Assembly (NCBI RefSeq): GCF_000299415.1
Contig: NZ_AMPG01000001.1
Coordinates: 806,001-870,000 of the forward strand
Source: Candidatus Microthrix parvicella Bio17-1
Lineage (GTDB): Bacteria > Actinomycetota > Acidimicrobiia > Acidimicrobiales > Microtrichaceae
Length of the DNA: 64,000 nucleotides
Direction of reading: 5' to 3'
Part shown: piece by piece, positions 8,370-17,211 of the stretch
Layout of the letters: every line of letters begins with the position of its first letter
Position numbering within the stretch: the stretch's first letter is position 1
The notes under the pieces: model-generated
What the model was told of the DNA's origin: nothing
Databases searched by the model: none
Seen by the model: the letters and a program-made list of their open reading frames with translations, nothing else
Translations under genes and position numbers: made by a program

Positions 8370-8765
8370 TCAGGCCGACGGCTGGATCACCGCAAAGCTC
8401 CCGGTTGCGCTCGCAATCAGATGGCCCGATTCGTCGAAGGTCTTGGCCTCAAGATGCACGACGCGACGCCCAGCGGTCAGCACGGTCGCGACCGACGTGA
8501 TCAGCCCGCTCGAGACGGGACGATGAAAGCGTGTTTGGATCTCGATGGTGGCGCACGTGGCACCTTCGTCGATCACGCTCATCACCGCAGCCCCCATGGC
8601 GGTGTCCATCAACGCAAATGCCACTGAACCATGTGCGACGTCATGGGGGTTCATGTGGCGCTCGTCGAGTTGCAGCGTGGCCGTGCCGGTGGCTTCACCA
8701 TCGTGAATGGTGAAGCCAAGGTGCTCCTTCAGCGGGAACGACGTCTTCTCAGGTCGAGCGGTCAT
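8370..8765 (-). CDS. PaaI-type hotdog-fold thioesterase
   Basis: 131 residues. The hotdog signature HMNPHDVAHGSVAFALMDTAMGAA holds the catalytic-site Asn, His and Asp of the PaaI/YbgC subfamily, followed by strands TIEIQTRFHRPV and GRRVVHLEAKTFDESGHLIASA. It hydrolyses acyl-CoA thioesters, probably aromatic or medium-chain, in the cytoplasm. ATG 8765 is chosen; 33 upstream in-frame residues are Gly-rich and read like noise. It lies convergent to the PI-PLC-like gene (16 bp apart) and 23 bp after azlD. Confidence 0.85.
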   Translation of the reverse strand: MTARPEKTSFPLKEHLGFTIHDGEATGTATLQLDERHMNPHDVAHGSVAFALMDTAMGAAVMSVIDEGATCATIEIQTRFHRPVSSGLITSVATVLTAGRRVVHLEAKTFDESGHLIASATGSFAVIQPSA

Positions 8766-8788
8766 CCAACCACGATACGTTCCGTGGT

Positions 8789-9091
8789 CTACAGCCAGGC
8801 CATCAGCACCCAGCGCACGACCATGCCCACCACCACCGCCACGATCAGGTTGCGGGTTCGCCACGCTGCCAGGCCGGCTGCCACCACCCCGACCATTTCA
8901 GGGGTGCCCACCGCAGGCGCGTTGGTGCCCCACAGGTCGGTGGCGACCAGGGCCGACAACACGGCGGGCCCCACGTTGCGCAGCGCCTTGGACACGACCG
9001 GAGGCGGGGTCCGGTCCGACAGCGCCAAAATGAACACGCTGCGAAAGAGGTAGCTGCCGACTCCCACGAGCACAATGATCAGCAGCGTCAC
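8789..9091 (-). CDS. azlD: AzlD family branched-chain amino acid exporter small subunit
   Basis: 100 residues with four hydrophobic segments, the size and pattern of AzlD (LIIVLVGVGSYLFRSVFIL, the LRNVGPAVLSALVATDLW signature, VGVVAAGLAAWRTRN, VVVGMVVRWVLM). With AzlC it exports branched-chain amino acids or their analogues across the membrane. It overlaps azlC by four bases (ATGA), showing translational coupling. Confidence 0.9.
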   Translation of the reverse strand: MTLLIIVLVGVGSYLFRSVFILALSDRTPPPVVSKALRNVGPAVLSALVATDLWGTNAPAVGTPEMVGVVAAGLAAWRTRNLIVAVVVGMVVRWVLMAWL

Positions 9092-9972
9092 TGCTCAAGC
9101 CCTTCCGCCGGACCGTCAGGTGGACCACCAGGTGAGCCGTCTGCCGGACCTGCGCTCGGCCGATCGGTCGAGCCGCCCACCGCACCATCTACCGGGTGTT
9201 CCTGGTGAGCGAACTCATCGGCGATGTCCTCTGCCGCTTCAAGCGCCACCCGCTCGGCGGCCTTGTCGCCGTCGCCGGCATCCCCCCGGTCGGCCAACGT
9301 GCCGATCACCACGCCAACCACGCCACCGGAGAGCAGCCCCAGGTTGTTCGGCATCCCGGCGAACAGCCAGGCGGCGACCCCACCGCTGACCGCCGCCACC
9401 ACTGCCGGCATGCGATTCAGGGCCACAACCACCAAGCCGAGGAACATCAGCGGCACGGCAAAATCCAGCCCCCACGACGCCGGAACGAGGGGTCCCAGCA
9501 GGATTCCGAGTGCCACGGTGGTCTGCCAAAACGTCCAGAACACCGCTCCAGAGGTCAGATAGAAGCGGCGCCAGTCATCGGCGTCGTACTCCAGCCGTTC
9601 GGTGAGAGCGAACTGCTGGTCGATCAGCACGTACGGCGCCAACCATCGGAACCATCGCGGCTGGTCTGTGAACCGGGACGAGATCGCTGCTGAGTACATG
9701 AGGTGACGCGAGTTGACCGCCAGTGCGGCGCCCAGGGCGGAGAGCGGTGCGCCCCCGGCGGCCAGGATGGTGATCAGGGTCAGCTGGCTGGCACCTCCAA
9801 AGATGATCCACGAACTCGACCAGCCCACCAGGTTGTTGATCGACGACTCACCGATCGCCACCCCAAGCACCATGGCGAACGGGATCGCCGGCACGAACAG
9901 CGACACGGAACCCGTGATCGCCCGCCGAGTTGGCGAAGGCGGCAGTGGGGATGCCCCCGCTTCAGTCGACAC
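9088..9972 (-). CDS. azlC: AzlC family branched-chain amino acid exporter large subunit
   Basis: 294 residues. The first 220 match AzlC: FVPAIPFAMVLGVAIGESSI, ASQLTLITILAAGGAPLSALGAALAVNSRHLMYS, WQTTVALGILLGPLVP and about seven membrane helices. The last 70 residues are a hydrophilic, Gly/Pro/Asp-rich cytoplasmic tail not found in typical AzlC, so the protein is longer than usual. It is cotranscribed with azlD (4-bp overlap). Confidence 0.9.
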   Translation of the reverse strand: MSTEAGASPLPPSPTRRAITGSVSLFVPAIPFAMVLGVAIGESSINNLVGWSSSWIIFGGASQLTLITILAAGGAPLSALGAALAVNSRHLMYSAAISSRFTDQPRWFRWLAPYVLIDQQFALTERLEYDADDWRRFYLTSGAVFWTFWQTTVALGILLGPLVPASWGLDFAVPLMFLGLVVVALNRMPAVVAAVSGGVAAWLFAGMPNNLGLLSGGVVGVVIGTLADRGDAGDGDKAAERVALEAAEDIADEFAHQEHPVDGAVGGSTDRPSAGPADGSPGGPPDGPAEGLEQ

Positions 9973-10073
9973 AGCGGCGCACTCTAGAACGCCACGCCCG
10001 GTCGAGCAGCGCCGATTCCCGGTCGCTCACCGTCAAGCCCTCACCGAGCCGTCTTCAGGTGGAGGCGAGACGG

Positions 10074-10577
10074 TCAGGAAACAGAGATCGCACCGGACGT
10101 GCCGGTGACCCTCCAACCTCCGCCCGCACCTCGTGCCAGGGTGAACGTGGCGGACTGACCGCACACATTTCCGCAGTACAAGTCGGCCTCGATGTTCACA
10201 CCGCGGGCGGTCTGGACAACTGCGCCGACCCGAATCGCCGCCTCACCATCGCGAATCTTGGCGGTCGATACCTCGATGCGGCCCAGGTCCCGCAACTGGG
10301 CGTTGATGGCAGCCTTGGTCGACGAGCTCAAGTTGGTACCATTGAGCCGCTTGGGTGCGATCACCACACGGCTGAACGGGTTGCCTCCCCCACCGAACGT
10401 GTTGGCCTCGGCGACGACGTGTCGAATCACCGCAACGGTGGGATCGGAGTGCACCGGAGGTGGCGTTGCCGAACAACCGCACCCGGTCACCATCGAGAGC
10501 ACCGCAACCAGGCCAACCAGCGAGGCCAGCGAGCGACGCCGCAGGCCGTTGTTTTGGACTTCAGTTCTCGTCGTCAT
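10074..10577 (-). CDS. Hypothetical lipoprotein
   Basis: 167 residues from ATG 10577, which has GGGGTG upstream. A lipoprotein signal (RRRSLASLVGLVAVLSMVTGC, Cys about residue 29) is followed by a Ser/Pro linker. The globular part has the pattern of a small alpha/beta domain (VAVIRHVVAEAN, FSRVVIAPKRLNG, AAIRVGAVVQTARGVNIEADLYCGNVCGQSATFTLARG) ending in a strand-rich segment with a CGNVC pair that may form a disulfide. The alternation looks like an NTF2-like/Mce-associated fold, but I do not recognise a family. It is monocistronic. Confidence 0.72.
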   Translation of the reverse strand: MTTRTEVQNNGLRRRSLASLVGLVAVLSMVTGCGCSATPPPVHSDPTVAVIRHVVAEANTFGGGGNPFSRVVIAPKRLNGTNLSSSTKAAINAQLRDLGRIEVSTAKIRDGEAAIRVGAVVQTARGVNIEADLYCGNVCGQSATFTLARGAGGGWRVTGTSGAISVS

Positions 10578-10799
10578 ATTCACCCCTTCGACATGCAGGG
10601 TACACGACGTGCATACCCTTCGATTCGGGGCGTCCCGAGGCTGCACCTCACCGTTGAACTGTCACAACAAATCCGGTCTCCGACATCGAGCCCTCCGACG
10701 CTCCAGATGAAGTGAGATGCGTGTACGGCCGATGTGGGAGTTGCTGACCCACAGGAGCATCGACAGCAGCACCCGCCTGGCTCGGTTCCCACGGACAGC

Positions 10800-12782
10800 T
10801 CAGGGGATGGTTTCGCTCTCGTCGTCGCCTGGTTGTGAGGGGATGGTTTCGCTGTGGCGTTGTGAGTGGAGGGTTTGTCCGGAGGGGGTGGTCCAGTGGA
10901 AGGTGCCGTTGGGTTGGCCGTTGGGGTGGTGGTTGGGTGACATCTGCCAGTGGTGGCGGTGGGTGATGTCGTGGTGGGTGGTGCAGAGCAGTGCCATTGA
11001 GTCGAGGTTGGTGGGGCCGCCTTTGGACCAGTGGATGGTGTGGTGGGCTTGGGTCCAGCCAATGGGGGTGTCGCAGCCGGGGAACACGCAGCCGCCATCG
11101 CGGACCCGGAGGGCGCGTTGTTGTGCGGGGGTGGCGGTGCGGACTGCTCGGCCCATTTGGAGGATTTCGTGGGCGGAGGTGGTGACGAAGGTGTGGATGG
11201 TGGGGTTGCAGAGGAGCCGCCAGAGGTTGTTGTCGGCGAGTTTGGCGGTTCCGGCGAGGACGTCGCCGCGTTGGCCGAGGATCCGTCGGAACCAGTCACG
11301 GGAGGTTTCTCCTCCTGGTGGGGCCTGCGACACCACCAACGGATCGGCAGGGTTGGCAGGGTTGTTGTTTCCCTCGTCGTTGCGACCGTTCGTGGGAACG
11401 TCACGGTCGTTCGGTGTGGGAGCCTGCCCACGACCGGCAGCGGTACCCCCGGCAGCGGTACCCCCGGCAGCGGGATCGTCGGCGCGGTGATCCCCGGCAG
11501 CGGGAACCTCGGCAGCGGGATCGTCGGGGGGCGGATCCCCGGCGGCGGGAACCTCGGCAGCGGGAACCTCGGCAGCGGGAACCTCGGGGGGCGGATCCCC
11601 GACGGCGGGATGTTGGGCGTTGCGGTCTGCGGGGTTGGTGGTGTTGGTGTTGGTGGCGGGGATGGGTGCGGCTTCGATGTCGAGGTTGATGTGGGTGACG
11701 GGACCGCCGGTGGACTGCTCGGAGGAACCCCGGCGTAACAGGTCCAGCAATGCTCGTGCTCGGAGGACCGCCCGGGTTGGGACTCTCAGGTCGGGGGTAA
11801 GGTTCGTGTCTCGGCGGGCCTGGCGGTACAACCGGTCGGTGTGGGCCTCGACCAACTGTCGGATCTCCTCCGCGGTCGACCCGGTGAAGGTGCCCTTCAG
11901 ATCAACGAGACCGTCAAGGGTTTCGGACAGAAACACCTTGTCGTCGTGTTCGACCGCAGGTTCGGGGCCCTCAGTGTCCAACAGGGCACACACCGCAGAC
12001 AGTTCGCGTCGCCACGAACCGAACCGGCGTCCCGTCACACGGCCCAACAGTTCGTCCTGGAGATCAACCAACGCTGTTTCGGTGCGGTCGTTGGAGGCAC
12101 GCACCAGCGCCGCACAATAGGAGTGATCGATCTCACCTGCGGCCAAGGCTGCTGCGAACCGGTGGAACGTGGAATCGAGTTTGGCGGCGACCCGGGTGGT
12201 CTCAGCAGCCTGGGGGCCTGGGACCTCCTGGGTGCGGCTCAGCCAGGACGTGGTGCGTTCACCGAGTTGTTTGAGTGACGCGTTGGTGTCTTCAAGGCGG
12301 GCGATCATCTGGGCTTCGGCCGATGCCAGGAACCGGCGGCACAAGCCGATCGCCTCGACCGCGACCATCAAATCAGCCACATCCACCCCACCCCCAGCAC
12401 CAGCACCAGCACCAGCACCAGCACCAGCACCAGCACCAGCACCAGCACCAGCACCAGCAGCACCGTCGGCGGCGGCACCGTCGGCACCGTCGGCGGCGGC
12501 ACCAGCGGACCCGGCATCTGCCGTGCCTGCAGCAGCGGCTACACCCGGGTTGGCGGTGCCGGACTCGGCAACGTCGGCAACCACAGCCGAACCCCACAAC
12601 GGTTGGCGGGGCTGTGCTTTGCCGACTCCTCGCTCGACCAACAGGCGTGCCGCGTCGGCCACCGAACCCGCCAACACGCTGACCGGCACCGAGGACCCCC
12701 AATCGGGATGCCACCGTGCGTCGACCTCGGCGAAATACACCGAAAAGTCTTTCGCCTCAGTCGTGTCGAAAACGTCGAGCAT
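10800..12782 (-). CDS. DUF222 / HNH endonuclease (13E12-type) with repeat linkers
   Basis: 660 residues from ATG 12782 (20 upstream residues in the same frame look non-coding). After an N-terminal helix comes an Ala-Gly dipeptide tract (encoded by 12395-12459), then a DUF222 helical domain (VEAIGLCRRFLASAEAQMIARLED to ALLDLLRRG). A long Pro/Ala/Glu/Asp linker with repeated PAAEV and PAAGD units follows. A C-terminal HNH nuclease domain carries RDGGCVFPGCD, GWTQAHHTIHWSKGG and ALLCTTHHDITH. This family is multicopy in actinobacteria and often interrupted by mobile DNA; it is a putative DNA nuclease with no proven role. Both linkers are simple-sequence repeats and so hypervariable in length. 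Confidence 0.88.
   Translation of the reverse strand: MLDVFDTTEAKDFSVYFAEVDARWHPDWGSSVPVSVLAGSVADAARLLVERGVGKAQPRQPLWGSAVVADVAESGTANPGVAAAAGTADAGSAGAAADGADGAAADGAAGAGAGAGAGAGAGAGAGAGAGGGVDVADLMVAVEAIGLCRRFLASAEAQMIARLEDTNASLKQLGERTTSWLSRTQEVPGPQAAETTRVAAKLDSTFHRFAAALAAGEIDHSYCAALVRASNDRTETALVDLQDELLGRVTGRRFGSWRRELSAVCALLDTEGPEPAVEHDDKVFLSETLDGLVDLKGTFTGSTAEEIRQLVEAHTDRLYRQARRDTNLTPDLRVPTRAVLRARALLDLLRRGSSEQSTGGPVTHINLDIEAAPIPATNTNTTNPADRNAQHPAVGDPPPEVPAAEVPAAEVPAAGDPPPDDPAAEVPAAGDHRADDPAAGGTAAGGTAAGRGQAPTPNDRDVPTNGRNDEGNNNPANPADPLVVSQAPPGGETSRDWFRRILGQRGDVLAGTAKLADNNLWRLLCNPTIHTFVTTSAHEILQMGRAVRTATPAQQRALRVRDGGCVFPGCDTPIGWTQAHHTIHWSKGGPTNLDSMALLCTTHHDITHRHHWQMSPNHHPNGQPNGTFHWTTPSGQTLHSQRHSETIPSQPGDDESETIP
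12395..12459. repeat. Hexanucleotide microsatellite (CAGCAC)n inside the HNH gene
   Basis: About eleven uninterrupted copies of a 6-bp unit, continuing into imperfect GTCGGC/GGCACC repeats to about 12515. On the minus strand it encodes an (Ala-Gly)n linker. Being a multiple of three, copy-number change keeps the frame and only changes linker length. Confidence 0.9.
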
Positions 12783-12874
12783 GAGGCCAGTATGACGATG
12801 GCCTGTGACAACGAAGCCGCCACAAACCCTGTTTGAGAACAATCCGCAGGTCAGCTCAGGCCGAGCGGCTAGCG

Positions 12875-12894
12875 GCTAGCGGCTAGCCGCTAGC
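12875..12894. terminator. 20-bp perfect palindrome, possible terminator
   Basis: GCTAGCGGCT and its exact complement, embedded in further CGGCTAG direct repeats (12863-12897). It lies between the amidohydrolase stop and the HNH start on the same strand, as expected for a terminator, but no U-tract follows on the minus strand. Confidence 0.5.
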
Positions 12895-12910
12895 GGCTGC
12901 GCAGAGCGAC

Positions 12911-14098
12911 TTACTTGTCGAAATCGAGGCCCAGCATTTCGATGGCGTTGCCGCGCATCAGTTTGTAGATCACGTCCTCGGGGAGGTGACCCATCAGCTT
13001 CTCGGCCGTCTCCTTGGAATGCGGCCAGGTCGAGTCAGAGTGGGGATAATCGGTCTCGAAGCAGATGTTGTTGACCCCGACCTTCTCCAGGTTGTCGAGG
13101 CCGTACACGTCATCGAAGAAGCAACCGTAGATCTGGCGGTAGTAGTAGGTGGACGGCGGCTCGGGCACCTTGTCGCCGAACCCGCCCCACGCCCGGTTCT
13201 CCTCCCAAACGTTGTCGGCCCGCTCGAGGATGTAGGGAATCCAGCCGATCTGACCCTCGGAGTAGGCCAGCTTCAGCGTGGGCAGCCGGTCGAGCCAGCC
13301 CGAGAACAGCCAGTCGGCCATCGACGACATCGCATTGCCAAAGGTGAGCGTGGAACCGACGGCAGCAGGCGCATCGGTCGACGTCGACGGCATCTTCGAG
13401 CTCGACCCGATGTGCATGTTGATGACCGTCCCGGTCTCCTCACACGCTCGGAAGAACGGCTCCCAGTAGTCGGTGTGGATCGAGGGCAGGTTGAGGTACG
13501 GGGGAATCTCCGAGAAGCACACCGCACGCACGCCTCGCTCGGCGTTGCGATGGATCTCGGCGGCGGCCAACTCGGCGTCCCACAGTTGGACGATCGTCAG
13601 CGGAATCAGGCGGCCGTCGGAGCCGGCGCACCACTCCTCGACCATCCAGTCGTTGTAGGCCTTCACGCACAGGTCGGACAGCTCCTTGTCCTCGGCCTCC
13701 ATGAAGGTCTGGCCACAGAAGCGGGGGAACGACGGGAAGCTCATCTGCGCTTCGGTGTGGTTCATGTCCATGTCGGCCAGGCGTGCGACCGGGTCGTAGC
13801 AACCGTCGCGCATCTCCTCGTAGGTGATGCCGGTGACCTTCACCTCTTCGCGGCTGAAGCCCGCTGCGGCCGACAGGCGGGTCTGCGGCACCCGCTTGTC
13901 CTCATAAAGCCACCAGTCACACAGCTCGCCCTCGTCGGAGGGTTCGTAGCTGAACACGCCCCCAACGAACTGCATCTTGCCCCGCTCCTGGATGACGCGG
14001 GGCCCTACATCGCGGTACTTGGCCGGAAGACGGCTCTGCCAAACATCGGCCGGTTCAATCACGTGGTCGTCGATCGAGATGATCTTCGGGAGGTCCAT
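12911..14098 (-). CDS. Amidohydrolase-2 family metal-dependent hydrolase
   Basis: 395 residues of the ACMSD/amidohydrolase-2 TIM-barrel family. It begins with the strand KIISIDDHVIEP (metal-binding D-x-H), then MDMNHTEAQMSFPSFPRFCGQ, VINMHIGSSSKM (His), SEGQIGWIPYILERAD and FETDYPHSDSTWPHS (catalytic Asp). Members decarboxylate or hydrolyse carboxylated ring compounds; actinobacterial paralogs of this length cluster with steroid and aromatic catabolism. The substrate is unknown. A copy of the shared palindrome sits 23 bp upstream (14121-14135), tying it to the other catabolic genes. Confidence 0.87.
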   Translation of the reverse strand: MDLPKIISIDDHVIEPADVWQSRLPAKYRDVGPRVIQERGKMQFVGGVFSYEPSDEGELCDWWLYEDKRVPQTRLSAAAGFSREEVKVTGITYEEMRDGCYDPVARLADMDMNHTEAQMSFPSFPRFCGQTFMEAEDKELSDLCVKAYNDWMVEEWCAGSDGRLIPLTIVQLWDAELAAAEIHRNAERGVRAVCFSEIPPYLNLPSIHTDYWEPFFRACEETGTVINMHIGSSSKMPSTSTDAPAAVGSTLTFGNAMSSMADWLFSGWLDRLPTLKLAYSEGQIGWIPYILERADNVWEENRAWGGFGDKVPEPPSTYYYRQIYGCFFDDVYGLDNLEKVGVNNICFETDYPHSDSTWPHSKETAEKLMGHLPEDVIYKLMRGNAIEMLGLDFDK

Positions 14099-14120
14099 GG
14101 TGACAGCCTAACCCCCAAAT

Positions 14121-14135
14121 CTGACGGTGTGTCAG
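14121..14135. promoter_or_regulatory. Palindromic operator candidate, copy 3
   Basis: CTGACG-GTG-TGTCAG, flanked by AAAT and AAAC; one mismatch in the right arm compared with the consensus CTGACG-N3-CGTCAG. It is 23 bp upstream of the amidohydrolase start. Confidence 0.68.
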
Positions 14136-14163
14136 AAACGGCCGCGTCAAGCCCTGGGCAGCG

Positions 14164-15507
14164 CTATCCGCCACCTGAAAGGTGGAGCCCGGCAGTAGAT
14201 CGGGTGCCGCCACGCTCGACCTTGGCCCCCGCAGCGTGCTGGCTGGATCGCGCTGCAGCCGCGAAAATCCCTTTGGACATCAGCGAAAGCTCCCGGTCAC
14301 GCCGCCCCAGGTAGAGCTCGGCCCGCACCTCGTGGACGTCGGCATCATCGGGAAGCGCCCGTGAAACCAGTTCCACCAACTCGCAGGCCAGACGGAAGTC
14401 GCCCTCACCTGCCAATGCCTTGGCACGCTCCACGACGGGGGCGGCGCCACCGGCCAGCGCGAGCAGCTCGACACCGACCGCAGCCCGCGTCGGCGGCTTC
14501 AACGAGGCGGCATTGCCATCCCACCAGCCGCCGAACCGACGCCAGATGTTGCGCACCACGAACTCGGGCTCGTCGTAGGTCGGAGTCAGGTACGGCTTCT
14601 CCAAAACCTCGGCCGGTACCTTCACCTCCTCGACGATCTGCTCCAATTCCAGGCCTGCATTCATACGATCCAGTACGGCGCCCACCAGGTACTCCAGCAC
14701 CGTGGCGGCTTCGTCGAGCACCATCGCGATGCGGTCAGCACCGGCGATCGGAAGGCCATGGGCCGGTAGGAACAACTCGGGGCGCAACGCCGCCATCTTG
14801 CGCAGCGCCACGGCCCACTCGTCGGCGTAGCGCTGTACCTTCTGCGGGTTGCCGGCGTTCGGGAAGACCCAGATGAACAGATCGCCGGGGAGCAGCATGC
14901 GCTCCTCGGGGAACCAGGCCCAGCTGTGGTCGTCGGTCTCGCCCCGGTCATGGTGCAGCTCGAAGCTGCGGTCCCCCACCCGCACCGTGGTTGCCTCGGC
15001 GTAGGTCAGCGTGGGCCATGCGACATCCTCGGGCAGAAACCGGGCATTGCCGCCAACACCCAACCCGGCCTTGGGGCCGATGCCCCCGAACTGGCGGGCG
15101 TTGATGGCCAGGTTCCACCCATTGGTGCGTTCGTAACGGGCCATACGTTGAGGAACCGCCTCGTGTCCGATCACCGTCGGAGTGCGATGGCCCCGCGCCC
15201 GGCCATCGGCCAGCAGGGCACCAGAGCCACCCACGTGGTCGGCGTGCCCGTGGGTGTAGACGATGGTGTCCACCGGGTCGGTCGACCAGGCGCGCAAGGC
15301 CTCGGTGACCGCCTGCCCGGTGAACACCCCAGAGGTATCGAACACCGCAAGGCCGTCGCCCGAGTCGACTGCGATCGAGTGGCTGAATGACTCGACCAGG
15401 GCCACTCCGTCGACCAACTCGGACAGCTCGTTGGTGACCCGGTTGGGCGCATCGGTGGCGCCGGTGTCGATGATGCGGGTGGACAGCTCGATCGGATGCT
15501 CGGACAT
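14164..15507 (-). CDS. MBL-fold hydrolase, alkyl-sulfatase-like
   Basis: 447 residues. The metallo-beta-lactamase motif THGHADH is at residues 85-91, followed by further metal ligands in HHDRGETDDHSW, LLPGDLFIW and PAHGLPI. After the MBL core a helical dimerisation/TPR-like region (PPTRAAVGVELLALAGGAAP, FRLACELVELVSRALPDD) resembles that of SDS-hydrolase/BDS1-type alkyl sulfatases. No C-terminal SCP2 lipid-binding domain is present, so it is shorter than SdsA1. It may cleave sulfate or phosphate esters; the substrate is uncertain. It is the last gene of a leftward run ThDP enzyme, glutamate-synthase-like protein, MBL (93-bp gap before it). Confidence 0.82.
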   Translation of the reverse strand: MSEHPIELSTRIIDTGATDAPNRVTNELSELVDGVALVESFSHSIAVDSGDGLAVFDTSGVFTGQAVTEALRAWSTDPVDTIVYTHGHADHVGGSGALLADGRARGHRTPTVIGHEAVPQRMARYERTNGWNLAINARQFGGIGPKAGLGVGGNARFLPEDVAWPTLTYAEATTVRVGDRSFELHHDRGETDDHSWAWFPEERMLLPGDLFIWVFPNAGNPQKVQRYADEWAVALRKMAALRPELFLPAHGLPIAGADRIAMVLDEAATVLEYLVGAVLDRMNAGLELEQIVEEVKVPAEVLEKPYLTPTYDEPEFVVRNIWRRFGGWWDGNAASLKPPTRAAVGVELLALAGGAAPVVERAKALAGEGDFRLACELVELVSRALPDDADVHEVRAELYLGRRDRELSLMSKGIFAAAARSSQHAAGAKVERGGTRSTAGLHLSGGG

Positions 15508-15600
15508 GTGTTTCCCCCGTCGATCAGACCCTCACAGATTCGGAAGCGACTGCGCTCGATCTTGCCGGCCGACCCGCCGGTATGCGTTGGCGGTGCCTCC

Positions 15601-17211
15601 TCAGCCGGCGATTCCTCCGGCAGCCTTCCAATCGTCCATCCAAGCCTCGGGCGCCGAGCCGTCCAGCAGGCTGCCCTCGGGCAGCACCGGCCAGAGTTCG
15701 TCGTACCGGACGCTCTCGGTCTGGGAGATCCGACGCATGAACTGGTCCGGTCGAACGTCGCACGCCGACGTGTGGCCCAGTACTCCCAGGATCGTGTTGA
15801 AGTTGTTGACCGTCGACCGCTGGTAGGTGCAGACCCGCTGGGCCTTGTCCTCAACGTCGATGCCGCGAGTGACCATCGGGTTGTGGCTGGTGACCCCGGA
15901 GGGGCACTTGTTGGTGTGGCACTCCTGGGCCTGGATGCAGCCCAGCGCAAACATCATGGTGCGGGCCGAGTTGGTGTAGTCGGCCCCCTGGGCGAGGCGA
16001 CGGGCGATATCGAAGCCGCTGCCCACCTTGCCCGATGCGCCGATGCGAATCCGCCCGCGGATCCCGGCACCGACCAGCGCGCTGTGGACGGTGGCGAGGC
16101 CGTCGTCGAGGGGCACGCCGGCGTGGTCCTCAAACTCGAGCGGCGCCGCGCCGGTGCCGCCCTCGGAGCCGTCCACGATAATGAAGTCGGGATAGACGTC
16201 GGCGGAGATCATCGCCCGGATCGCCGACAGAAACTCGGTACGCTGGCCCACACACAGCTTGAAGCCGGTGGGGCGATTGCCCGAGATCTCTCGCAGGCGG
16301 GCCACGAACTCCACCAGGCCGTCCGGCCCGTCGAAGGCCGAGTGGTGCCCCGGCGACACGACGGTCTCCCCGACCGGCACCCCGCGGGTGTCGGCGATCT
16401 CCTGGGTGACCTTCGAGCCGGGCAGCACCCCGCCCAGACCCGGCTTGGCCCCCTGCGACAACTTGATCGAGATCATCTTGATGGCATCGGTCTGTCGGCA
16501 CTCATCGACGAACTGGTCGGCGTCGAACTTGCCGTCGGGGGTGCGGCAGCCGAAGTAGGCGGTACCGATCTCCCACACGAGGTCGCCGCCCTGGCGATGG
16601 TACGGCGATACCGCACCCTCGCCGGTGTCGTGGGCGAAGCCACCCCGCCGGGCACCCTCGTTCAGCGCGGTGATCGCCGGGCCCGACAGCGAGCCAAAGC
16701 TCATCGCCGAGATGTTCATCAGCGCCATGTCATACGGGATGGCTCCACTGGCCTCGCCGATGCGCACCCGGTGTTGTCCTTCGGCCGGCACCTTGGGGTA
16801 GATCGAGTGCAGGAACCACTCGTATCCCTGGGCATAGACGTCGAGTTCGGTGCCGAAGGACTCGATGCCCTCGCCGCCCTTGGCCCGGTCGTACACGTCG
16901 GCCCGGGTGTCCAGGGTGTACGGAGCACCGTCGGTGTCCGATTCGACGAAGTATTGACGGATCTTGGGGCGCAGGTCCTCTGCGAGCCATCGCATTCGCC
17001 CAATGACCGGGTAGATCCGGCGAATGGAGTGGTGAGGCTGGAGATAGTCGATCACTCCGATGACCCACAGCACCGTGGCCGGCACGGCCAGGAACAGCCA
17101 CCACCAGCTGAGCAAGACGACCAGCACGATTCCGGCCAGCATGCCCACCAGGCAGGTGGCCCACGGACCAAACCGTGACGGAGCGCTCCGGTGAAACTGA
17201 AAACTCATCAT
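15601..17211 (-). CDS. FMN-binding glutamate-synthase-family protein (GltB central/FMN domain only)
   Basis: 536 residues. The N-terminus has one or two membrane-spanning stretches (GMLAGIVLVVLLSWWWLFLAVPA, about residues 23-45), followed by the FMN/iron-sulfur domain of glutamate synthase. It shows ISAMSFGSLSGPAITALNEGA, ISIKLSQGAKPGLGG, IIVDGSEGGTGAAP and RIGASGKVGSGFDIARRLAQGAD. A 3Fe-4S-type cysteine set sits in CIQAQECHTNKCPSG (about 425-439). No glutaminase domain is present, so it is probably a membrane-tethered flavin/Fe-S oxidoreductase whose amino donor and partner are unknown. Its ATG overlaps the stop of the upstream ThDP enzyme by four bases, a clear sign of coupled translation. 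Confidence 0.88.
   Translation of the reverse strand: MMSFQFHRSAPSRFGPWATCLVGMLAGIVLVVLLSWWWLFLAVPATVLWVIGVIDYLQPHHSIRRIYPVIGRMRWLAEDLRPKIRQYFVESDTDGAPYTLDTRADVYDRAKGGEGIESFGTELDVYAQGYEWFLHSIYPKVPAEGQHRVRIGEASGAIPYDMALMNISAMSFGSLSGPAITALNEGARRGGFAHDTGEGAVSPYHRQGGDLVWEIGTAYFGCRTPDGKFDADQFVDECRQTDAIKMISIKLSQGAKPGLGGVLPGSKVTQEIADTRGVPVGETVVSPGHHSAFDGPDGLVEFVARLREISGNRPTGFKLCVGQRTEFLSAIRAMISADVYPDFIIVDGSEGGTGAAPLEFEDHAGVPLDDGLATVHSALVGAGIRGRIRIGASGKVGSGFDIARRLAQGADYTNSARTMMFALGCIQAQECHTNKCPSGVTSHNPMVTRGIDVEDKAQRVCTYQRSTVNNFNTILGVLGHTSACDVRPDQFMRRISQTESVRYDELWPVLPEGSLLDGSAPEAWMDDWKAAGGIAG

Noticed and set aside
10580-11431. Minus-strand open frame overlapping the HNH gene end
   Set aside because: Pro/Ser/Thr-rich noise in another frame of the repeat-rich HNH coding region.
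15496-17178. Long plus-strand open frame
   Set aside because: Antisense of the FMN glutamate-synthase-like gene; His/Arg/Gln-rich composition typical of shadow frames.
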